NCBI RefSeq assembly: GCF_013450295.1
Contig: NZ_SKBR01000001.1
Coordinates: 934,001 to 998,000 of the forward strand
DNA: 64,000 nucleotides
From: Streptomyces sp. AJS327
Lineage (GTDB): Bacteria > Actinomycetota > Actinomycetes > Streptomycetales > Streptomycetaceae
Reading direction: 5' to 3'
Shown: one piece after another, positions 1 through 8,370 of the stretch
How the letters are laid out: each line of letters opens with the position of its first letter
How positions within the stretch are numbered: position 1 is the stretch's first letter
The notes under the pieces: generated by a model
Told to the model about the DNA's origin: nothing
The model's database searches: none
Seen by the model: only the letters and a program-made list of their open reading frames with translations
Made by a program: the position numbers and the translations under genes

Positions 1-726
1 CGGGGCGGTGCCGGTGGCCTTCCGGAAGGCGGTCACCAGATCTTCCCCAAGTCGTCGCGACTGCCGCACGATCGGCCCGGTGTTCGCCCCGTCCCCGCGC
101 ACCGGTGCGGGAAGAATCACATGGAACCCCCGGTCGCCCGGGGACGCTCCGTCCGCGTGCAGGGATATCGCCAGGTCCGCGCGGGCTCTGTTGCCCGCCT
201 CCGCCCGGTCGTCCACGCACGGGCCCCACGGCAGCCGCCCGGTGTGCGTGAACCTCACGGTGGCGCCCCGGGCTTCGAGCCGCTTCTGGACCCGCCGCGC
301 GAGGTCCAGGGTGAACTCCGCCTCGGTGTAACCGGAACGCGCCTGGGTGCCGGTGGTGTCGCACTCCTTGCGGCCGTTCCCGACGTCGACGAGCCGGGAG
401 ATCCGGTCCGGGTGCTTCCCGTTGTTCGGGTTGTGCCCCGGGTCGAGCACCACGGTACGGCCCCGCAGGTCGTCCCTCCGGTCCGCCCCGGTGGGGGAGG
501 CCGAGGGGCCGCCGGGCGAGGCGCTCGCGCCGGGTTCGCCGCTCGCGTCCGGGCCGCGCTCCGTCGCGGTGCTGGAGGGCGCGGGCTTCGGCTGCTCCGC
601 CCGGTCGCCGCCGGGCCCGCCCGACGTCCCCTGCCACACCAGCCAGCCGACCAGCCCGGCCGGTAGCAGCGCGGTCAGGGCGACTGACAGTCCGTAGCGC
701 CGTCGGCCCATGCCGTCGCCGCTCAC
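1..726 (-). CDS. N-acetylmuramoyl-L-alanine amidase (Amidase_3), 3' end outside window
   Basis: Cleaves the amide bond between N-acetylmuramic acid and L-alanine of peptidoglycan outside the membrane. The visible part starts with an N-terminal hydrophobic segment (LSVALTALLPAGLVGWLVW), follows with a Ser/Pro/Gly-rich linker, then an Amidase_3 domain: VVLDPGHNPNN carries the first zinc histidine, the Glu in YTEAEF is the second ligand, and SLHADG the third. The protein runs off the left edge before the final catalytic Glu. The GTG start at 726 overlaps the stop of the methyltransferase gene (GTGA); an internal ATG at 711 is the alternative start. The overlap suggests translational coupling. 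Confidence 0.88.
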   Translation of the reverse strand, partial: MSGDGMGRRRYGLSVALTALLPAGLVGWLVWQGTSGGPGGDRAEQPKPAPSSTATERGPDASGEPGASASPGGPSASPTGADRRDDLRGRTVVLDPGHNPNNGKHPDRISRLVDVGNGRKECDTTGTQARSGYTEAEFTLDLARRVQKRLEARGATVRFTHTGRLPWGPCVDDRAEAGNRARADLAISLHADGASPGDRGFHVILPAPVRGDGANTGPIVRQSRRLGEDLVTAFRKATGTAP

Positions 727-1367
727 TGGCCTTCGCCCACCCGGCGCAGCACCCGCAGCGAGGCCGTCCGCGAGACCTCGTCGAACGCTCCTGATCCCAG
801 GGCGCGTTGGAAGATCCGGTAGGGGGCCTGCCCGCCGTCCGCCGGGTCCGGGAAGACGTCGTGGATCACCAGCAGCCCGCCCGGGACGAGGTGCGGCACC
901 CAGCCCTCGTAGTCGGCGGTGGCGTGCTCGTCGGTGTGACCGCCGTCCACGAAGACCAGCCCGAACCGGCCGCCCCACAGCCGCGCCACCCGGGGCGAGC
1001 GGCCCACGATCACGATGACGTCCTCCTCCGCCCCGGCCTCCGCCAGGGTGCGGCGGAGCAGCGGCAGGGTGTCCATCCGCCCGGTACGCGGGTCGACGGT
1101 CTCCGGATCGTGGTACTCCCAGCCGGGCTGCTGCTCCTCGCTGCCACGGTGGTGGTCGACGGTCACCACCTGGACGCCCGCCGTCCGGGCCGCGTCGGCC
1201 AGCAGCAGGGTGGAGCGTCCGCGGTAGCTGCCGATCTCCAGCAGGGGCAGGCCGAGCGTGGCCGCCTCGGCGGCCGCCGCGTGCAGCGCCAGCCCCTCGT
1301 CCGTGGGCATGAAGCCCTTCGCCGCCTCGAAGGCGGCGAGGGTCTCGGGCTGGGGGGGCTGGCTCAC
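723..1367 (-). CDS. Class I SAM-dependent methyltransferase (Methyltransf_24 type)
   Basis: Predicted 214-residue Rossmann-fold methyltransferase with unknown acceptor. The SAM-binding loop is LLEIGSYRGRSTLLLA, the acidic residue closing strand 2 lies in VVTVDHHRG, and FVDGGHTDEHATADYEG is the usual Methyltransf_24 segment, followed by GGLLVIHDVF. The GTG start was chosen because GGAGGA sits 7 bases upstream; the frame stays open further upstream but that part is low-complexity and has no ribosome site. It overlaps the wall amidase start by 4 bases, so the two are probably co-transcribed. Confidence 0.85.
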   Translation of the reverse strand: MSQPPQPETLAAFEAAKGFMPTDEGLALHAAAAEAATLGLPLLEIGSYRGRSTLLLADAARTAGVQVVTVDHHRGSEEQQPGWEYHDPETVDPRTGRMDTLPLLRRTLAEAGAEEDVIVIVGRSPRVARLWGGRFGLVFVDGGHTDEHATADYEGWVPHLVPGGLLVIHDVFPDPADGGQAPYRIFQRALGSGAFDEVSRTASLRVLRRVGEGQ

Positions 1368-1653
1368 ACTCTTCCTCCGGTCCCAGGGCACGGCTTGGCG
1401 GGGACATGATGCCGTACCGCCCGTGGTGGCTCGCGGGGGCGGGGCCCGCTCACCGTCCGCCCCCCCCGGAGCGGGCGACGGCCGGGACACCCGGCGGCCC
1501 GGCGGCCCCGCGGCCAGCGCGGTACGGAGGGCGGCCGTCCGGGTGCGCGGCCGCCCCAGCATGCCGGACGGACCGCGCTGAACTGGGCTTTCCCTCCGGT
1601 GCGCGGCACCCCGCGCGGGGGATACCGGCCGGTGGCGGGGTACCGGTGCGACG

Positions 1654-3252
1654 ATGCGCGCTATGTCGCAGTCCGGATCGGCCGCCGGGGCGCCGCGGGC
1701 CCGGGGCGGCGGCTCACGGCCGTGGGTGGTGGTGCTGGCGGCGTGTGCCGGGCAGTTCCTGGCCGTGCTCGACGTGTCGGTGGTCAACGTGGCGCTGCCC
1801 TCGATGCGGACCGGGCTCGGGATGGACGAGGCGGGACTCCAGTGGGTGGTGAACCTCTACACCCTCACTTTCTCCGGCTTCATGCTGCTCGGCGGCCGGG
1901 CGGCCGACCTCTTCGGCCGCAAGCGGGTGTTCGTCGCCGGGCTCGGCCTGTTCACCGCGGCCAGCCTGGCGGGCGGACTGGCCCAGGCGCCCTGGCAGCT
2001 GCTCCTCGCGCGGGCCGCGCAGGGTGTGGGCTCCGCGGTGCTCTCCCCGGCCACCCTGACGCTGCTGACGCTCACCTTCCCGCACGGCCGGGCCCGCACC
2101 CGGGCGATCGGTGTCTGGACGGCCGTCGGCGCCGGGGGCGGCGCGGTGGGTGGCCTGCTCGGCGGGATCCTCACGGACGCGCTCTCCTGGCGCTGGGTGC
2201 TGCTCATCAACGGGCCCGTCGGCGGGGTGGTGCTGCTCGCCGCGCTGCTGTGGCTGGTGGAGAGCCGCCCCGAGCCGGACTCCGACGGGGCGGCTGTGGC
2301 CGCCGGGCGGCGGCTGGACGTTCCGGGCGCGCTGCTCGTCACCCTGGGCCTGGGCGCGGTCGCCTACGGGGTGGTGCGCACCGAGGGCCTGGGCTGGACG
2401 GCTCCGGCGGCACTGGCTCCGCTGGGCGCGGGACTGGCCCTGGTCGGCTGCTTCCTGGCGGTGGAGTCCCGGGCGGTCGCGCCGCTGATGCCGCTGCGGC
2501 TGTTCCGGCTGCGCTCGGTGTGGGCGGCCAACCTGTGCATGTTCGTCTGCGGCGCCGCCCTGTTCTCCATGTGGTACTTCATGTCGCTCTACATGCAGAA
2601 CGTCCTCGGCTACAGCGCGATCCAGGCCGGGCTGGGCTTCCTGCCGCACTCGCTGAGCGTCATCCTCGGCTCCCAGCTCGCCCCCCGGCTGATGCACCGG
2701 ATCGACGCCAAGTTCCCGGCCGTCGCGGGGGCGGCGGTGAGCGGCTGCGGCTTCCTCTGGCAGAGCGCGATGCGCGCGGACGGCGGGTACCTCGACACCA
2801 TGCTCGGCCCCGGTGTGCTGATGGCCTTCGGCACCGGGATGGCGTCCACCCCGCTCGCCGCGGTGGCCACGGCGGGGGCCGCGCCCCGGGAGGCCGGGCT
2901 GGTCTCCGGCCTGGTCAACACCGCCAGGACGATGGGCGGGGCGCTGGGTCTGGCGGTGCTGTCCACCGTCGCCTCGGCGCGTACCGGGACGGGCACCAGC
3001 GGTGCGGCGCTCACCGCGGGGTACGGGGCGGCCTTCCGCACCGCCGCGCTGGTGCTGTTCGGCTGCGTGATACTGATGCTCGTCGTACTGCCCCGTACGC
3101 ACGGGGCCGTTGAGCGGTCCCACCCCCCGGGCGAGCGAGCCGAACCCGGTCAGCGGGACGAGCGCGACCAGCACGACCCACAGGATCCGGAGGACACGGC
3201 GCGTGTCGACACCCGAGACCCCCCGCCCGGCGGCGGCCCCCGAACCCCCTGA
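1654..3252 (+). CDS. DHA2-family major facilitator (EmrB/QacA-like) drug efflux transporter
   Basis: Proton-driven exporter of the 14-helix DHA2 group. The first helix carries the family signature LDVSVVNVALPSM, and the cytoplasmic loop after helix 2 has GGRAADLFGRKRVF, the MFS motif A. Helix 5 has the antiporter-like stretch VGAGGGAVGGLLGG. About 14 hydrophobic segments are visible and the C-terminal 45 residues form a charged, Pro/Asp-rich tail. ATG at 1663 is an equally plausible start, since neither has a strong ribosome site. The last 50 bases overlap the downstream dehydrogenase in another frame. The substrate cannot be read from sequence. Confidence 0.9.
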   Translation: MRAMSQSGSAAGAPRARGGGSRPWVVVLAACAGQFLAVLDVSVVNVALPSMRTGLGMDEAGLQWVVNLYTLTFSGFMLLGGRAADLFGRKRVFVAGLGLFTAASLAGGLAQAPWQLLLARAAQGVGSAVLSPATLTLLTLTFPHGRARTRAIGVWTAVGAGGGAVGGLLGGILTDALSWRWVLLINGPVGGVVLLAALLWLVESRPEPDSDGAAVAAGRRLDVPGALLVTLGLGAVAYGVVRTEGLGWTAPAALAPLGAGLALVGCFLAVESRAVAPLMPLRLFRLRSVWAANLCMFVCGAALFSMWYFMSLYMQNVLGYSAIQAGLGFLPHSLSVILGSQLAPRLMHRIDAKFPAVAGAAVSGCGFLWQSAMRADGGYLDTMLGPGVLMAFGTGMASTPLAAVATAGAAPREAGLVSGLVNTARTMGGALGLAVLSTVASARTGTGTSGAALTAGYGAAFRTAALVLFGCVILMLVVLPRTHGAVERSHPPGERAEPGQRDERDQHDPQDPEDTARVDTRDPPPGGGPRTP

Positions 3253-4069
3253 CACCCCAGCACCCCCGCACACCTCCGCATCCGCTGACGCCCCCGCCCC
3301 CTCCGGCTTTCCCGGCACCGGGCGGCGGGTGCTGGTCAGCGGTGCCTCCCGGGGGCTCGGCCGGGCGCTGGCCCGGGCGTTCGCGCGTAACGGGGACCGG
3401 GTGGCCGTCCACTACGGCAGCCGACGGGCGGAGGCGGAGCGCACCCTGGAGAGCCTGCCGGGCGAGGGGCACACGCTGCTCCCCGCCGACCTCGCCGACC
3501 CCGGCGAGGCCGCCGCGCTGGTGGCCGGGGCCGCCGAACGGCTCGGTGGGCTGGAGGTGCTGGTCAACAACGCGGCGGTGAACCTGCCGCACCCGCCGGC
3601 GCGCACCTCGTACGGGGAGTGGATCGCGGCCTGGCGGCGCCACCTGGACGTCAACCTGCTGGGGACGGCGGCGCTCAGCCACCAGGCTGCGCACCGGATG
3701 ATCGAGGGCGGCCGGGGCGGCCGGATCGTGACCGTCGGCTCGCGCGGCGCCTTCCGGGGTGAACCGGACCACCCCGCCTACGGCGCGACCAAGGCGGGCG
3801 CGCACGCGCTGAGCCAGTCCCTCGCGGTGGCGCTCGCGCCGTACGGGATCGCGGTCGCCTCGGTGGCGCCCGGCTTCGTGGAGACCGAGCGGGTCGCGGA
3901 GCGGCTGGCGGGGGAGCGGGGCGCGGAGATCCGGGCGCAGAGCCCGTTCGGCCGGGTGGCCCGGCCCGCGGAGATCGCGGAGGCGGTGCTGTGGCTCGCC
4001 TCGCCGGGGGCGGAGTGGGCCGCGGGCACCGTCCTCGATCTGAACGGCGCCTCCCACCTGCGGACCTGA
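3203..4069 (+). CDS. SDR-family NAD(P)-dependent oxidoreductase (FabG-like)
   Basis: Short-chain dehydrogenase of 288 residues. The cofactor loop VSGASRGLGRALA matches the TGxxxGxG class, followed by LVNNAAVN and the catalytic set with Ser in TVGSRGAF and Tyr/Lys in YGATK. The ending DLNGASHLRT is typical. The GTG start at 3203 is supported by GGAGGA eight bases upstream; this leaves a proline-rich N-terminal extension of about 40 residues before the Rossmann fold. It overlaps the end of the efflux pump by 50 bases, so the pair is probably one transcript. The substrate is unknown; 3-oxoacyl-thioester reductase is the nearest described role. Confidence 0.87.
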   Translation: MSTPETPRPAAAPEPPDTPAPPHTSASADAPAPSGFPGTGRRVLVSGASRGLGRALARAFARNGDRVAVHYGSRRAEAERTLESLPGEGHTLLPADLADPGEAAALVAGAAERLGGLEVLVNNAAVNLPHPPARTSYGEWIAAWRRHLDVNLLGTAALSHQAAHRMIEGGRGGRIVTVGSRGAFRGEPDHPAYGATKAGAHALSQSLAVALAPYGIAVASVAPGFVETERVAERLAGERGAEIRAQSPFGRVARPAEIAEAVLWLASPGAEWAAGTVLDLNGASHLRT

Positions 4070-4107
4070 CGAAGTCAACTCACCGGTAACCAAGGGCGGA
4101 TGAGCCC

Positions 4108-4136
4108 TTCCCAGGGGGAGAACGGTGGGCTATACA
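4108..4136 (+). promoter_or_regulatory. Candidate sigma-HrdB-type promoter of the MaoC gene
   Basis: TTCCCA (4108-4113) and TATACA (4131-4136) are separated by exactly 17 bases. Their placement directly upstream of an operator-like palindrome and a leader to the dehydratase start makes this a reasonable promoter, although the -35 matches only half of the consensus. Confidence 0.45.
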
Positions 4137-4149
4137 GGAGCCGTCGGTC

Positions 4150-4163
4150 TAGAACGTGTTCTC
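4150..4163 (+). promoter_or_regulatory. KstR-like operator palindrome
   Basis: The site TAGAACGTGTTCTC has inverted arms AGAAC/GTTCT with a 2-base spacer and matches the published KstR consensus TNNAACNNGTTNNA except for the last base. It begins 13 bases after the candidate -10 box, where a TetR-type repressor would block initiation of the MaoC dehydratase transcript. Confidence 0.5.
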
Positions 4164-4270
4164 GTCGTACCGTTCGCCGACCGCGCGCGACTCCGGCCCG
4201 GACGACGGTGCGGACGGCCGGGCCGGAGTCCTCACGGCCCACCGAACCCCCGACGGAGGAGCCCTCCCCG

Positions 4271-5128
4271 ATGCCGATAGACGCAGTCGCGGCGATCGCC
4301 GCCGAGCCCGCCACCGGCGAGATCACCTGGGACCACAAGGACGTGCAGCTCTACCACCTGGGCGTGGGCGCCGGAGTCCCCGCGACCGACCCCGGTGAAC
4401 TGCGGTACACCCTGGAGAGCAGGCTGCGGGTGCTGCCCAGCTTCGCCACCGTGGCGGGCGGCGGCATGGCGCTGGCGCACGGCCTCACCGCGCCCGGCGT
4501 CGAGGTGGACCTCGCCGCCGTGCTGCACGGCGGGCAGACGGTGCGCAGCCACCGGCCCATCCCCGTCGGCGGCAGGGCCACCCAGACCTCCCGCGTCCGC
4601 GCGGTGTACGACAAGGGCAAGGCCGCCGTCATCGTGCTCGGCACCGAAGTGGCCGACGGCGACGGGCCGTTGTGGAGCTGCGAGAGTCAGATCTTCGTGC
4701 GCGGGGAGGGCGGGTTCGGCGGTGAGCGCGGCCCCTCCGACCGGCTGGAGGCCCCCGACCGGGAACCGGACCACGTGGTGGAGAAGGGGACCCGGGAGGA
4801 CCAGGCCCTGCTCTACCGCCTCTCCGGCGACTGGAACCCGCTGCACGCCGACCCGGAGTTCGCCCAGCTCGCGGGCTTCGACCGGCCGATCCTGCACGGG
4901 CTGTGCTCGTACGGCGTGGTCCTCAAGGCGCTGGTGGACACCGCGCTGGACGGGGACGTCACCAGGGTGCGCGACTACCGCACCCGGTTCGCCGGGGTGG
5001 TCTTCCCCGGCGAGACGCTGCGGGTGCGGATGTGGCGGCGGGACGCGCACCGCGTGCACGCCACCGCGCACGTCGTGGAGCGCGAGGACGCCCCGGTCCT
5101 CACCGACACCGAGATCACCCACGACTGA
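4271..5128 (+). CDS. MaoC-family (hydratase 2) enoyl-thioester dehydratase
   Basis: Double hot-dog enzyme of 285 residues that hydrates or dehydrates 3-hydroxyacyl-CoA intermediates. The N-terminal half is the degenerate hot-dog (HLGVGAG, LPSFATVAGGGMALA). The C-terminal half holds the hydratase 2 motif, with Asp and His in SGDWNPLHADPEFAQ followed by FDRPILHGLCSYG. ATG at 4271 follows GGAGGA by 10 bases. The length and two-domain layout resemble actinobacterial dehydratases of steroid and fatty acid breakdown, and the KstR-like operator upstream fits such a role. A separate promoter suggests it is not co-transcribed with the SDR. Confidence 0.9.
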   Translation: MPIDAVAAIAAEPATGEITWDHKDVQLYHLGVGAGVPATDPGELRYTLESRLRVLPSFATVAGGGMALAHGLTAPGVEVDLAAVLHGGQTVRSHRPIPVGGRATQTSRVRAVYDKGKAAVIVLGTEVADGDGPLWSCESQIFVRGEGGFGGERGPSDRLEAPDREPDHVVEKGTREDQALLYRLSGDWNPLHADPEFAQLAGFDRPILHGLCSYGVVLKALVDTALDGDVTRVRDYRTRFAGVVFPGETLRVRMWRRDAHRVHATAHVVEREDAPVLTDTEITHD

Positions 5129-5160
5129 CGGCCCGTTCCCCACCTCCGGGCCGTCAGTCG
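5122..5160. terminator. Bidirectional hairpin terminator
   Basis: A perfect 14-bp stem (arms 5122-5135 and 5147-5160, 11-base loop) overlaps the stop codon of the MaoC gene and lies between two convergent genes. No T-run follows, as is usual in high-GC actinomycetes. Confidence 0.75.
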
Positions 5161-5194
5161 AGGGCGGCGCGCGGCGCCCCGCCCCGCCGCGCGG

Positions 5195-6799
5195 CTAGGA
5201 GTTCAGCGCCACCGGCGCCTGCTGGAGCGGCACCGGGCGGAACCCCTCCGTGTCGCCGGGTGAGAACCACGGATTCGCCTCCTGGCCGGGGGAGTCGGGC
5301 CGGTCCGGCCCGTCCAGCCCCTCCGGGGTGACCTCGCGCGGTGGCGTGCCCTCCGGCCGGGCGTCGACCCGCCGGACGCGCGCCGCCTCGGCCCGCCCCG
5401 CCGCCCACTCCCGCACCCGGATCGACATCCGCAGCTGCGCGGTGGCCGTGACGGAGGTGGCGCCGTACCCGTACTCCGGGGGCTGGGCCCGATCGGGAGG
5501 GTGCTCCGGGCGGGGACCGGCCTCCGTCGCCCCCGGGGGCGTCCGCGGCCATCGGGCGGCCATGTCGCTCGCCGCGCCCTCGGCCGCCGTCTCGCCGTCC
5601 GGCGCCCGGCCCTCCGGAGCCGCCAGCGGCTCCCGGGCCGCCGCCTCCTGAACCGCCGTCTCCCGCGCGGTGCGCCGTGCCGCCTCCAGCGCCGCCGCCG
5701 AGAAGCGGGACAGCTCGCACGGCGTGCTCGCGGTGACGCGGGGCAGCCGCAGCTCCCCGTCCGACGTCCACAGCCCGCTGCCGGTCAGCCAGCCCTCCGG
5801 CGCGGTGAGGTGCAGCGGTTCCCGCCAGTCCGGACGCCACACCGCCAGCCACGGGCGGCGCGGCGCGGGCCCCGCCTCCGGCCGGTGGTCCGCTGCCTCC
5901 GGATCCCGCGCGGAGGGCCGCTCCGGGGGCTCGGCCGACTCGCTCACCGCCTCGGCGCGGAAGGCGACCGCGCAGCTCTCCGGCTGGAGTTGCTGCCCGG
6001 GCTGCACGGCGAAGGGCGTCAGCCGCACCCGGGGTGAGCGCAGTCCCTCGGGGAACCGCACCGGACGGTGACTCCCGAGCACACCCCAGCCCAGCCGCTC
6101 CTCCCCGGGCGCGTTCGAGCGGATCAGCGCCAGCCCGGTGTCCGGATCGGCCAGCAGCAGCTGGTCGTCGCTCTCCTCGGAGATCTGGAGCAGCGGTGAG
6201 GTCTCCCCGCCGCGGGCCAGGTCGACGACGACGGTCTTGAGGGGCGAGGAGCCGTGTGCGCCGTGCGGATCGCGGCGGTCCAGCGCCAGCAGCCTGCCGT
6301 CCCGGTCCAGCCAGGAGCCGCCGCCGCACTGCCCGGCGACGTCCGCCACCAGCTCGGGGGCGCCGGTGGCGCCGCCCACCAGCAGCCAGACGCTGGTGGA
6401 GAACTCGCCGATCGTGACCGCGTAGGCCCGGCGCCCGCAGGGCGCGGGGGGCAGCAGCCGCAGCCGCTCGCCCCGCACCATCCCGAGCGGGCGCTCCCCG
6501 GTGCCCGGCCCGGTGGGGTAGAGCAGCGCGAGACGGTGCCGGCCCACGCCGCGTCGGGCGATCAGCACATGCCCGTCCGCGAGCGGGAGCAGCGGGCTGT
6601 CGGGCGACTCCGGCTGACCGCCGGGCAGCGGGACGACGTAGGGCTCCGGCCCGGAGAGCGTCCAGCGCTCCGGGTAACAGCCCCGGCCGCCCCGGGTGTT
6701 GAGCCGGGCCGCGTACGAGCCGTCGGCCGCGATGGTGAGACCGCCCCGGTTCGCCTGATCCCCCTCGCCGACCGCCATCGTGTCGACACGGAACGTCAT
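5195..6799 (-). CDS. Conserved hypothetical protein, beta-propeller-like N-terminal part and Pro/Ala-rich C-terminal part
   Basis: A 534-residue protein I do not recognise by function. Residues about 1-370 alternate short beta strands and turns such as GSYAARLNTRGG and DGHVLIARRGV, the texture of a propeller or WD-like sensor, though no clear repeat motif is seen. The last 170 residues are rich in Ala, Pro, Glu and Arg and probably extended. No signal peptide or membrane span is visible, so it is predicted cytoplasmic. The start is well supported: a near-perfect anti-rRNA match, GGAGGTGATC, lies 5 bases upstream of ATG. Confidence 0.7.
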   Translation of the reverse strand: MTFRVDTMAVGEGDQANRGGLTIAADGSYAARLNTRGGRGCYPERWTLSGPEPYVVPLPGGQPESPDSPLLPLADGHVLIARRGVGRHRLALLYPTGPGTGERPLGMVRGERLRLLPPAPCGRRAYAVTIGEFSTSVWLLVGGATGAPELVADVAGQCGGGSWLDRDGRLLALDRRDPHGAHGSSPLKTVVVDLARGGETSPLLQISEESDDQLLLADPDTGLALIRSNAPGEERLGWGVLGSHRPVRFPEGLRSPRVRLTPFAVQPGQQLQPESCAVAFRAEAVSESAEPPERPSARDPEAADHRPEAGPAPRRPWLAVWRPDWREPLHLTAPEGWLTGSGLWTSDGELRLPRVTASTPCELSRFSAAALEAARRTARETAVQEAAAREPLAAPEGRAPDGETAAEGAASDMAARWPRTPPGATEAGPRPEHPPDRAQPPEYGYGATSVTATAQLRMSIRVREWAAGRAEAARVRRVDARPEGTPPREVTPEGLDGPDRPDSPGQEANPWFSPGDTEGFRPVPLQQAPVALNS

Positions 6800-7077
6800 G
6801 ATTCGATCACCTCCAGCGACGAAGCTAGGTCTCGTACTTCCGGCCGAACAACGCACGGTGCGGCACTTCACGCATAAGGGTGATGTTGGGCGGGGATGTC
6901 GCCATCCGTGCCCCGAACTGTGCTGGGCCCGCCCCGCGTCGGGCGCTGAACGCGGCGGCGCGGCGGGGGCCCCGCCGCCCGGCCGCCGAACGACAGCGCG
7001 GTAGGCGGGGAGCGGTGCGGCTGGGGCGGGGAGCGGCCCGCTCGGGGGCGGAGTCCGGAGGCCGGTAGCCTGAGCCC

Positions 7078-7986
7078 GTGTCCCAGCACCCCACGCTCCG
7101 CGACGTCCTGACCGCCCTCGACCGCCTCTGGCCGCCCGAGCGCGCCGAGGGGTGGGACGCCGTCGGCACCGTCTGCGGGGACCCCGGCGATCCCGGGGCG
7201 CGGGTGTCCCGGGTGCTGTTCGCCGTGGACCCGGTCCAGGAGATCGCGGAGGAGGCCGTCGCGCTCGGCGCCGAACTCCTCGTCACGCACCATCCGCTGT
7301 ATCTGCGCGGCACCACCACCGTCGCCGCCGACACCTTCAAGGGCCGTGTCGTCCACACGCTGATCCGGAACGGCGTCGCGCTGCACGTCGCGCACACCAA
7401 CGCGGACACCGCCGACCCCGGGGTGTCCGACGCGCTCGCCGGGGCGCTGGGCCTGCGGGTGGTGTCCCCGCTGGTGCCGGACGCCGGTGATCCGGAGGGC
7501 CGACGCGGCCTCGGCCGGATCTGCGCGGTGGACGCCCCGCTGACCCTGGGCGAGCTGGCCGAACGCGCCGCCCGGGCGCTGCCGTGCACCGCGCAGGGCG
7601 TCCGGCTGGCGGGCGAGCCGGACCGCCCGGTCCGTACCGTCGCGGTGTGCGGGGGTTCCGGGGACGGCCTGTTCGGCGTCGTCCGGGCCGCGGGGGTGGA
7701 CGCCTACCTCACCGCCGACCTGCGCCACCACCCGTCGTCCGAGGCGCGCGAGCAGTCCCCGCTGGCGCTGCTGGACGCCGCCCACTTCGCGACCGAGTGG
7801 CCGTGGTGCGAGCAGGCCGCCGCCCAACTCGACGCCATCGCCGACCGGGAGGGCTGGGACCTGCGGACGCACGTCTCGGCGACCGTCACCGACGCCTGGA
7901 CCGCCCGCTTCGGCGCGGAGGGCGCCTCCGGAACCCCCGGCGCCCCGGCCGTCGCGGACGCCCCCCTCCCCGCCCCCGAGGACTGA
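7078..7986 (+). CDS. Nif3-like dinuclear metal centre hexameric protein
   Basis: Member of the NIF3/YbgI family, which forms toroidal hexamers with a two-metal site; the reaction is not settled, and a hydrolase acting on small organic or nucleotide substrates has been proposed. LLVTHHPLYLRG carries the paired metal histidines, HVAHTNADTA the third region, and the C-terminal HFATEWPWCEQAA segment the remaining ligands. It lacks the long central insertion of larger family members. GTG start. The following genes (zinc ribbon, RNase H/phosphatase) form a syntenic block in Streptomyces. Confidence 0.93.
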   Translation: MSQHPTLRDVLTALDRLWPPERAEGWDAVGTVCGDPGDPGARVSRVLFAVDPVQEIAEEAVALGAELLVTHHPLYLRGTTTVAADTFKGRVVHTLIRNGVALHVAHTNADTADPGVSDALAGALGLRVVSPLVPDAGDPEGRRGLGRICAVDAPLTLGELAERAARALPCTAQGVRLAGEPDRPVRTVAVCGGSGDGLFGVVRAAGVDAYLTADLRHHPSSEAREQSPLALLDAAHFATEWPWCEQAAAQLDAIADREGWDLRTHVSATVTDAWTARFGAEGASGTPGAPAVADAPLPAPED

Positions 7987-8370
7987 GCCCGCAGAACCGA
8001 GGGGCGGCGCGGGGAGCCCGCCCCGCGTGCCCTCCCCGTGCGCGCGCTCGCGGCCGCCGTCCGCGCGGCTTCGGCCCGGTGGGGCGGGCGGTTTCGCCAC
8101 CCCGGATCGGGCCGTGCCGTCGGCGTCATCCGGACGTGAGGGGTCCAGGTGTCCGGCGGTAGGGTGAGCCCGGTGGGCGTCCGCACGGTGGGTCCGCGCC
8201 CCAGCGGCGGCCGGGACCGCGCCGCGTCCGCCCGGCCCGCCCTCGTGCGCCCCGCTCCGGCGGTCCGCCCGGCCCGCCGCGTCCGTCAGCACCAGCGCGG
8301 GCCCGTTCCGGAGCAGTTCGTACGTCAGCACCGTCCGTCCCCAACGCCGACTCACCACGGGAGCCCCCAA
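7987..8370. other. Intergenic region without a recognisable gene
   Basis: 384 bases of GC-rich sequence between the Nif3-like and zinc-ribbon genes. Open frames here are low-complexity Arg/Pro/Ala and show no ribosome site or domain. The last 12 bases hold the GGGAG site for the next gene. No clear promoter or hairpin was found. Confidence 0.5.

Noticed and set aside
16..697. Plus-strand frames opposite the wall amidase
   Set aside because: These are Pro/Arg-rich complements of a clear amidase domain on the other strand.
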